DNA of 18,698 nt from Oscillospiraceae bacterium (GTDB taxonomy: Bacteria; Bacillota_A; Clostridia; Oscillospirales; Oscillospiraceae). Every line of letters starts with the position of its first letter. The stretch's first letter is position 1. Position numbers and translations under genes: made by a program. Below the pieces are notes generated by a model. That model searched no databases and was not told the DNA's origin. It was given only the letters and a program-made list of their open reading frames with translations. Below, in pieces: positions 14,370 to 18,698 of this stretch. The stretch is from positions 1 through 18,698 of the forward strand of contig JAFYLN010000014.1 in NCBI GenBank assembly GCA_017537045.1, in the 5' to 3' direction.

Positions 14370-14405
14370 CCGGCGCTTTCTGGATTACAGAAGGTGCCGG
14401 TTTTT
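14370..14405 (+). terminator. Terminator of the GH25 gene
   Basis: CCGGCGCTTTCTG (14370-14382), loop GATTA and CAGAAGGTGCCGG (14388-14400) pair over 13 bp with two wobbles, followed by TTTTT. Confidence 0.88.
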
Positions 14406-14428
14406 CATAGAAATAAAATAAACACACA

Positions 14429-14809
14429 TCAGAAGAAATTATGCAGGTTCAGCTTATGGCTTCCTCCGATTGCTTCCAGCTGGCATGCCAGATACACGCA
14501 GGTGCTGCTGAAAGAAACGGCACTGCGGGCTTCTGAAAAAACCTCGAGCTGCGCAAACAGTCCGTCGATCTGATCCATAGGTTCGTGGCTGCAAAGTGCA
14601 GCGGTTAAAAAGTGGTTTTCTTCCCACTGCGTTTTTGTTTCTTCTGATAAAGCTCTTGCTGCTGCCCAGTCCCCGTCTGCGGCAAGCTGCGCCGCACGGT
14701 TCAGATTTTCTGCCTGTGCCAGATGGGTGCGTTCCATCAGCATGCTGCTGCCCATGCCCAGAAGCAGCAGCGCCACCAGAAGTCCGGTGCCAAACCAGAT
14801 TCGTTTCAA
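14429..14809 (-). CDS. DUF4363-like protein, partner of DUF421
   Basis: A 126-residue protein with an N-terminal membrane helix (about residues 4-22) and an outside helical domain containing WAAARALSEETKTQWEEN, the kind of sequence seen in DUF4363 proteins. These are commonly encoded next to DUF421 genes in spore-forming and related Firmicutes, as here. The start is TTG at 14809: GGAGTG lies at a proper distance ahead, and the DUF421 stop is only 6 bases upstream, so the two genes are translationally linked. Function is unknown. Confidence 0.75.
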   Translation of the reverse strand: MKRIWFGTGLLVALLLLGMGSSMLMERTHLAQAENLNRAAQLAADGDWAAARALSEETKTQWEENHFLTAALCSHEPMDQIDGLFAQLEVFSEARSAVSFSSTCVYLACQLEAIGGSHKLNLHNFF

Positions 14810-14815
14810 GGATGC

Positions 14816-15484
14816 TCACTCCTTTCCCAGCCAGACCACATGGTCAGCCTTGTCAACCGTCAGCAGCCACGTTCCGGCGATGCTGGCGCGGTACTGCCCC
14901 AGCGTCTGGTGCACCCAGGCTTCGTCTTTTGCGGCATACTGCAGGTTCTGGTGCAGCAGCTTTCCGTCAGAAATCACCGTTATGGGCAGGAACCGGTCTT
15001 TGGGATAAATGCCTGCTTCTTTTGCGGAAGCGGGCATTTCTGCAGGAAAAGGAAAAACGGACAGGTTTCCATTGGTTTCCAGAATAGCATACTGGACGGA
15101 GCGGATGTCCAGCACATCTTTTTCTCGTAAGTGACCGGTCAGCTCATCCAGCGTGACCCGCGTGGAGCGCAGGTTTTCCTGCAGGATGCGTCCGTTTTCA
15201 ATGAGGATCACCGGCTTGCCGCACAGGAGCTTGCGCAGGCGTATGCTGCGCAAGGTGGCACCGCTGAGCACCAGTTCCGTGCCCAGAATAGTCAGCATGG
15301 GAACCAGACCTGCATACAGTGGAACTGCGTCATCCTCCATGGGAATGGTGGCAAGATTTGCAACCATCATGGTTACCACAAATTCGGACGGCTCCATCTG
15401 GCCGATCTGACGTTTACCCATCAGCCGGATGCAGAAAATAAGCACCAGATACAGCAGGATCGTGCGAATGTAGGATAAAATCAA
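14816..15484 (-). CDS. DUF421 / YetF family membrane protein
   Basis: A 222-residue protein with three N-terminal membrane helices (about 3-20, 35-50, 57-75) and a cytoplasmic domain from about residue 82. Family blocks are RLMGKRQIGQMEPSEFVVTMM near the N terminus (quoted as the family stretch), GKPVILIENGRI and LRSVQYAILE-like IRSVQYAILETNG. The start is TTG at 15484 preceded by GGAGGTG (around 15496-15502) at normal spacing; no ATG nearby has a ribosome binding site. Related YetF and SpoVA-associated proteins are found in Firmicutes, but the biochemical role is unknown. It forms a two-gene unit with the DUF4363-like gene. Confidence 0.88.
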   Translation of the reverse strand: MILSYIRTILLYLVLIFCIRLMGKRQIGQMEPSEFVVTMMVANLATIPMEDDAVPLYAGLVPMLTILGTELVLSGATLRSIRLRKLLCGKPVILIENGRILQENLRSTRVTLDELTGHLREKDVLDIRSVQYAILETNGNLSVFPFPAEMPASAKEAGIYPKDRFLPITVISDGKLLHQNLQYAAKDEAWVHQTLGQYRASIAGTWLLTVDKADHVVWLGKE

Positions 15485-15544
15485 AATTCCGTCACCTCCC
15501 AGTTAGTATGCACAGGAAGTAGCGGAATTATTTGCCATGGATGG

Positions 15545-15785
15545 GAAATTGATGTTTGCTGCACTATGTGCCGTGGATAACGTAGGGGCGACCATTGGTC
15601 GCCCGTGCGGTACAATGTTACGAATTTGCCGAAAACCAATGCGAATTCGTAACATTTTTCTGCGCGGGCGTGTTGCAGAGCGAAGCGAATCAAAATAGGT
15701 CGATTGCTGGTGGCAATCGCACAATCATTCATGGGTCGCCGCCCCTGCATTCACTATTGAAACCGCACGATAAACTGAAATTTGA
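15545..15785 (+). repeat. Dispersed palindromic repeat, copy 3 (long form, core inverted)
   Basis: Left arm GAAATTGATGTTT (15545-15557), TGTGCCGTGGATAAC, then GTAGGGGCGACC (15582) in a perfect palindrome GGGCGACC-ATT-GGTCGCCC. The core TTACGAATTTGCCG...CCAATGCGAATTCG matches the reverse complement of the core of copy 2. About 75 extra bases follow, with a CGATTGC/GCAATCG hairpin, before GCCCCTGC (to 15747). The right arm ATAAACTGAAATTTGA ends at 15785. It fills nearly half of the 15485-16019 gap, which has no intact gene. Confidence 0.87.
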
Positions 15786-15828
15786 AGGATTGCCGGTAGT
15801 TGCACTGGCGGGATTGTGCTATAAAAAT

Positions 15829-15861
15829 GCAAAATCCGCGGTTCCTAGCCGCGGATTTTGC
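15829..15861 (-). terminator. Strong hairpin, minus-strand terminator of the LysR gene
   Basis: GCAAAATCCGCGG (15829-15841), 7-base loop and CCGCGGATTTTGC (15849-15861) form a perfect 13-bp stem. On the minus strand it is followed by ATTTTTATAG, so it can end the LysR transcript. On plus it has no T run and would sit in the 5' end of any transcript from the TGTGCTATAAA box at 15815-15825. Confidence 0.6.
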
Positions 15862-15885
15862 AACAAGATATAGAGGAGAGGAAAA

Positions 15886-15897
15886 ATGAAAAAGTAA
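15886..15897 (+). pseudogene. Three-codon gene stub (MKK-stop) with a strong ribosome binding site
   Basis: AGAGGAGAGGAAAA precedes ATG AAA AAG TAA. The ribosome binding site is near ideal, but the ORF stops after three codons, followed by a plus-strand terminator at 15920. It looks like the start of a gene whose body was deleted (MKK is common at the start of secreted proteins). A leader of an RNA element is the alternative. Confidence 0.35.
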
Positions 15898-15919
15898 TTG
15901 AATCGTTTGACATTATAAT

Positions 15920-15953
15920 ACCGCGAAATTGTGAACGAAAAAAGCGGTTTTTT
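15920..15953 (+). terminator. Weak plus-strand terminator after the stub
   Basis: ACCGC (15920-15924) pairs with GCGGT (15944-15948) around a 19-base loop, followed by a run of six T. The stem is short. Confidence 0.4.
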
Positions 15954-16019
15954 ATTAAGTTTGTATGAAGTTGTGCAAAATGTTTTGTGTGAAATGCCGA
16001 GGTAAAAAATACCAGTCCG

Positions 16020-16907
16020 TCATGGGTTACGCGGCTGCAAAGCGCGGAGGGTCTTCACCAGCTGCTCCACAAAAGCCCAGACAGGGGGCTCCAGCCATTT
16101 GTCATAGAGAATGCACATATACAATGCCTGATGCCAGTTTCGCACCGGAATACAGCGGATATCCTCGCGTGCGGGAATGCACGCTTCGGGAATCAGGGCA
16201 ATGCCAACACCGGCAGACACAAGATCCAACGCTGCCTGAACGGTATTGACGCTGCATACGATATGAAGATCGGCAGAGCTGCCGCTGGCCCACTGGCCGA
16301 AGCTGTTTTCAATGCCGTTTGCAAAAACGATCTGCGGTGCGGAAGAGATCTGCTGCGGCAGCAGGCAGTCACAGCCGGAGAGCGGATCGCCGGCGGAAAG
16401 AGCGGCATAGAGATTCTGCTGGCCGAGTTTACGGAAATGGAGGCTACGATCCCGGTTTGTGGAATCCACGATGGCCATATCCAGCTTTTCCTGCCGGACA
16501 AGATCCATCAGATCTTCTGCGGAACTTTCGCAGATCTGAAAGCGGATGCGGCTGTTTGCGTGAATATAGCTGCAGATCTCCCGGGAAACAGCGCCGCCAA
16601 GGGTGCCGGAGATAACACCCAGGCGGATGATCACCGGTGCGCCGGATTTGCTGTCGCGCAGGGTCATGGAAGCGGTCTGGAGCTCCTGCAATGCTGCATC
16701 GACTTTTTCGCGGAAGTAACGGCCTTCCTCTGTCAACCGGATGTTCCGGCCGACCTTTTCAAATAGCGAAATACCGCCCAGCTCAGTTTCCAGATGGTGG
16801 ATGGCACTGCTTAAGGAAGGCTGGGAAATACCCAGCCGCGCAGCAGCCAGCGTATAGTGCTCTACCTGTGCCAGAACAGAAAAATAACGAAGGTAATTGT
16901 AGTTCAT
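16020..16907 (-). CDS. LysR family transcriptional regulator
   Basis: A 295-residue LTTR. The N-terminal winged helix-turn-helix (about residues 1-60) includes YFSVLAQVEHYTLAAARLGISQPSLS-type sequence, here quoted only as family style, with ISQPSLSSAIHHLE as the recognition helix region and LFEKVGRNIRLTEEG as the wing. The effector-binding domain spans about 90-290. ATG at 16907 has GAGGTG ahead. The gene is divergent from the trigger-factor-like gene, and the space between holds an inverted repeat of LTTR type (16925-16941), so it probably regulates itself and perhaps that gene. No metabolic neighbour points to its effector. Confidence 0.92.
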   Translation of the reverse strand: MNYNYLRYFSVLAQVEHYTLAAARLGISQPSLSSAIHHLETELGGISLFEKVGRNIRLTEEGRYFREKVDAALQELQTASMTLRDSKSGAPVIIRLGVISGTLGGAVSREICSYIHANSRIRFQICESSAEDLMDLVRQEKLDMAIVDSTNRDRSLHFRKLGQQNLYAALSAGDPLSGCDCLLPQQISSAPQIVFANGIENSFGQWASGSSADLHIVCSVNTVQAALDLVSAGVGIALIPEACIPAREDIRCIPVRNWHQALYMCILYDKWLEPPVWAFVEQLVKTLRALQPRNP

Positions 16908-16924
16908 TGGGACACCTCAAAACC

Positions 16925-16941
16925 TATAGATAAAAACTATA
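16925..16941. promoter_or_regulatory. Candidate LysR-type operator
   Basis: TATAG-ATAAAAA-CTATA, a 5-bp inverted repeat with a 7-base spacer that contains the T-N11-A pattern of LTTR boxes. It is 18 bases ahead of the LysR start codon and 21 bases upstream of the plus-strand -35 box at 16962. Confidence 0.5.
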
Positions 16942-16961
16942 AATAAAATATCATAACGATA

Positions 16962-16990
16962 TTGGTTTTTGCAAGAAAAAAATATATAAT
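16962..16990 (+). promoter_or_regulatory. Upstream promoter (P1) of the trigger-factor-like gene
   Basis: TTGGTT (16962-16967), 17-base spacer, perfect TATAAT (16985-16990). Confidence 0.5.
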
Positions 16991-17016
16991 CCACAAGGGC
17001 TCCGGAAAAAGATGGA

Positions 17017-17045
17017 TTGCGCAGCCGTGCAGATTGTGCTATTCT
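17017..17045 (+). promoter_or_regulatory. Downstream promoter (P2) of the trigger-factor-like gene
   Basis: TTGCGC (17017-17022), 17-base spacer, TATTCT (17040-17045) with TGTGC ahead, the same extended -10 style as other promoters in the window. Transcription would start about 10 bases before the small upstream ORF. Confidence 0.6.
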
Positions 17046-17061
17046 TATAGAAGGAAGCGCA

Positions 17062-17097
17062 ATGCTTTCAATACATACAGTCGAGGTTTATCAATGA
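17062..17097 (+). CDS. Small upstream ORF MLSIHTVEVYQ coupled to the next gene
   Basis: An 11-codon ORF. AGAAGGA (17049-17055) lies 6 bases ahead of ATG 17062. Its TGA (17095-17097) overlaps the ATG of the trigger-factor-like gene (17094) as ATGA. That gene also has its own GAGG (17083-17086) inside the small ORF. The arrangement suggests translation of the small ORF feeds the downstream start. The peptide resembles nothing I know. Confidence 0.4.
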   Translation: MLSIHTVEVYQ

Positions 17098-18038
17098 GCT
17101 TTGTGTATCGTGGCCTGAAAGCCACTTTGAACCGCCATATTGTGACGGATGCGGAGATCGACCGCCAGATGGAGCGGCTGCAGCAGCAGTACCCCCGTAT
17201 CGCAATCGTAAAAGACCGTCCCACCCAGTCCGGTGACGAAGTCGTTCTGGATTATGCCGGCTTCTGCGACGGTGAGCAGTTCGCCGGCGGCACTGCGGAA
17301 AAGCAGACGCTGGTGCTGGGCAGCGGCACCTTCATCCCCGGGTTTGAGGAGCAGCTGTTGGATAAGGTTCCCGGCGAAAAGGTTAGTGTCCATGTGACCT
17401 TCCCCGAGCATTACCATTCTGCTGACCTTGCAGGTAAGGCTGCTGAGTTCAAGTGCGTGATCCATGAGATCCGCGTCAAGACGGCCTACGAGCTTGACGA
17501 TGTGTTCGCCAAGGAAGTGGGCGGCTGTGAAACCTTCGGGCAGATGCGTGAAAGACTGGGGGAAAGCCTGCAGAACTACTCCAATGAGCGGGGCGAAATG
17601 GATCTGCAGGATCGCCTGCTGCGTCAGGCAGCCGAAACGCTGGAATTCAGTCCCACCGGGCAGCAGCTGGAAGCAGAGTTGGACAACCAGATGAACAATC
17701 TGAAAGCGCAGCTTGCCCAGCAGGGTCTGTCCATTGACATGTATTGCTCCTTTATGAACACAACTGAGGCGCAGCTTCGTGAGGATGCCCGGGCGGACGC
17801 AGAGGTTTCTGTCCGTATGCAGGCTGCAATTGAACAGATCGTTTCTCTGGAAAATCTGGAGGCGACCAAGGAAGAAATCGCAGAAGCTGTGGCAGTGATC
17901 GCCCGTCAGAATAACATGACGCTGGAGCAGCTGAAACCTTATTATGATGCCGAGTTTGAGGCGGCTGTGGTTCGCAGTGTGCTGACCGGAAAGGTCATGA
18001 GCCTGATCCGCGAGAGCGCGGAAATTACGGAAGCCTAA
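17094..18038 (+). CDS. Trigger-factor-like chaperone lacking the ribosome-binding domain
   Basis: A 314-residue protein. Residues about 45-128 are an FKBP-type peptidyl-prolyl isomerase domain (GDEVVLDYAGF, LGSGTFIPGFEEQL, VTFPEHYH). Residues about 130-314 are the all-helical trigger factor C-terminal domain (ELDDVFAKEVGG followed by long helices). Full trigger factors have about 430 residues, the first 110 or so forming the ribosome-binding domain with its GFRxGxxP loop; that domain is absent here. The open frame runs back to 16962, but that region holds the promoters and does not resemble the missing domain. ATG at 17094 has GAGG ahead and begins like related short proteins. Likely a soluble folding factor not tethered to ribosomes. 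Divergent from a LysR gene. Confidence 0.88.
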   Translation: MSFVYRGLKATLNRHIVTDAEIDRQMERLQQQYPRIAIVKDRPTQSGDEVVLDYAGFCDGEQFAGGTAEKQTLVLGSGTFIPGFEEQLLDKVPGEKVSVHVTFPEHYHSADLAGKAAEFKCVIHEIRVKTAYELDDVFAKEVGGCETFGQMRERLGESLQNYSNERGEMDLQDRLLRQAAETLEFSPTGQQLEAELDNQMNNLKAQLAQQGLSIDMYCSFMNTTEAQLREDARADAEVSVRMQAAIEQIVSLENLEATKEEIAEAVAVIARQNNMTLEQLKPYYDAEFEAAVVRSVLTGKVMSLIRESAEITEA

Positions 18039-18114
18039 TCCGTTTCCATTAGACAGTTGTTGTTCAAAATGACTGGAAATTGGCTGGAAATAACGGCAGA
18101 ATCTAATAATTCTG

Positions 18115-18143
18115 TTGACTTTTTTACCAGCATCTGTTAATCT
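18115..18143 (+). promoter_or_regulatory. Promoter of the formate-tetrahydrofolate ligase gene
   Basis: TTGACT (18115-18120), 17-base spacer, TAATCT (18138-18143) with TGT ahead (extended -10). It predicts a leader of about 130 bases. Confidence 0.5.
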
Positions 18144-18174
18144 GTAAATATCGGTAAGCCATTATCGATAGATA

Positions 18175-18267
18175 GCGCCGGGTGTTACTTAGGTCTAAAG
18201 TACGGCGCAAAATATAATAACCGCTGCCGGGGGTAGGTTAATGCCTTGGCGGCATTCCTTAAGGAGG
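18175..18267 (+). promoter_or_regulatory. Structured leader of the formate-tetrahydrofolate ligase gene
   Basis: First hairpin: GCGCCG (18175-18180) with CGGCGC (18203-18208), a 5-base bulge GGTGT, then TACTT (18186-18190) with AAGTA (18198-18202). Second hairpin: AATGCC (18240-18245) with GGCATT (18251-18256), directly ahead of AGGAGG (18262-18267). CCTTAAGG just before that site is self-complementary and could hide it. The gene's position suggests a folate or purine-intermediate (ZTP) sensor, but I cannot find the conserved cores of the THF or ZTP riboswitches. Confidence 0.4.
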
Positions 18268-18277
18268 AAAAAACATT

Positions 18278-18698
18278 ATGGCAATCAATTATGTTGACGG
18301 CAAGTACGTAGACGAGAAGGGTATTGTCAGACTCGACCCCGTTCAGTACAAGGACTGGCAGATCGCCGAGGAAGCAGAAAAGACTCTGCCCCCCGTTGAT
18401 TTCTTCCGCCAGAAGCTGGGCCTGCTGGAAGATGAGATCATCCCCTACGGCAAGACCCCCAAGATCGACTTCATCAAGGTCATGAACCGTCTGAAGGATA
18501 AGCCCGACGGCAAGTTCATCGAAGTCACCGCCGTTACCCCCACCCCCTTCGGCGAAGGCAAGTCCACCGTTTCTCTGGGTCTGATCGAAGGCCTGGGCTA
18601 CATCGGCAAGAACGCAGGCGGCGCTCTGCGTCAGCCCTCCGGCGGCCCCACCATGAATGTTAAGGGTACCGCAGCCGGCGGCGGCAACGCTCTGCTGA
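18278..18698 (+). CDS. fhs: Formate-tetrahydrofolate ligase (partial, divergent form)
   Basis: The first 140 codons of a gene that runs out of the window. It makes 10-formyl-THF from formate, THF and [30 protein letters not shown] (about residues 71-97) includes the P-loop and matches the Fhs family, and [10 protein letters not shown] (131-140) corresponds to the family's GGAAGGG region. Two oddities: about 25-30 extra N-terminal residues, and [13 protein letters not shown] where most Fhs proteins have REPSLGPVFGIKG. It may be a separate subfamily. ATG at 18278 follows AGGAGG after 10 bases, and codon use is like the highly expressed decarboxylase genes. Role: one-carbon supply for purines. 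Confidence 0.85.
   Translation, partial: MAINYVDGKYVDEKGIVRLDPVQYKDWQIAEEAEKTLPPVDFFRQKLGLLEDEIIPYGKTPKIDFIKVMNRLKDKPDGKFIEVTAVTPTPFGEGKSTVSLGLIEGLGYIGKNAGGALRQPSGGPTMNVKGTAAGGGNALL

Noticed and set aside
15481..15750. Minus-strand ORF of 89 codons
   Set aside because: It lies wholly in repeat copy 3 and DUF421 upstream sequence, and its translation reflects the palindromes.
18175..18267. Known THF or ZTP riboswitch upstream of fhs
   Set aside because: I looked for the GTTAAGTG/GGGATG elements of THF and the CCGCCTGGGC element of ZTP and did not find convincing matches.
18241..18297. Short [21 protein letters not shown] overlapping the fhs start
   Set aside because: ATG lies inside the second leader hairpin, with only a poor GGTAGG site ahead and no sign of selection; probably chance.
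1..18698. CRISPR arrays, tRNA genes, prophage or defence systems
   Set aside because: No regularly spaced repeats, cloverleaf sequences, integrases or defence genes are visible.

Overview
The window (18,698 bases, GC-rich, strong AGGAGG-type ribosome binding sites, extended -10 promoters of the TGTGCTATAAT kind) looks like the chromosome of an anaerobic gut Clostridia member. A Faecalibacterium/Gemmiger/Subdoligranulum-like Oscillospiraceae is my best guess, inferred from gene content and style, not from a search.

Layout. 1-2861: the end of an operon for a sodium-pumping oxaloacetate-type decarboxylase: carboxyltransferase alpha (partial), small membrane gamma subunit, a biotin carrier with two biotinyl domains, and membrane beta subunit, closed by a terminator. 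2864-4321: a dCMP deaminase gene convergent with a DegV fatty-acid-binding protein. 4347-5800: a cation diffusion facilitator with a long structured leader. 5824-7746 (minus): a small membrane protein, a 13-codon leader peptide inside an RNA switch, and a Mef-like MFS drug exporter. 7758-13401: RNA-modification and housekeeping genes (YhcC-like radical SAM protein, MtaB tRNA methylthiotransferase, QueH epoxyqueuosine reductase, THUMP-domain rRNA methyltransferase, diacylglycerol-kinase-like lipid kinase). 13426-15484: a membrane-anchored GH25 lysozyme convergent with a DUF421/DUF4363 pair. 15485-16019 has no intact gene: it holds a repeat element, hairpins and a three-codon gene stub. 16020-18038: a LysR regulator divergent from a trigger-factor-like chaperone that lacks the ribosome-binding domain. 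18115-end: the start of a divergent formate-tetrahydrofolate ligase with a structured leader.

Three copies of one dispersed palindromic repeat (7758, 10485, 15545) lie in intergenic DNA. In two of them the right arm provides the -35 box of the downstream gene's promoter (yhcC-like and queH).

The most interesting element is at 7116-7232. A leader peptide, MMLCIAVAPCKAG, with an ideal ribosome binding site lies in competing RNA hairpins just ahead of the MFS exporter. Its IAVA at codons 5-8 resembles the macrolide-stalling IAVV at the same codons of the ErmA-type leader peptide, as I recall it. This suggests a ribosome-stalling, drug-inducible attenuator for the efflux pump. A second short upstream ORF (17062-17097) is coupled by an ATGA overlap to the trigger-factor-like gene. 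The transporter leader at 4382-4500 has two mutually exclusive hairpins.
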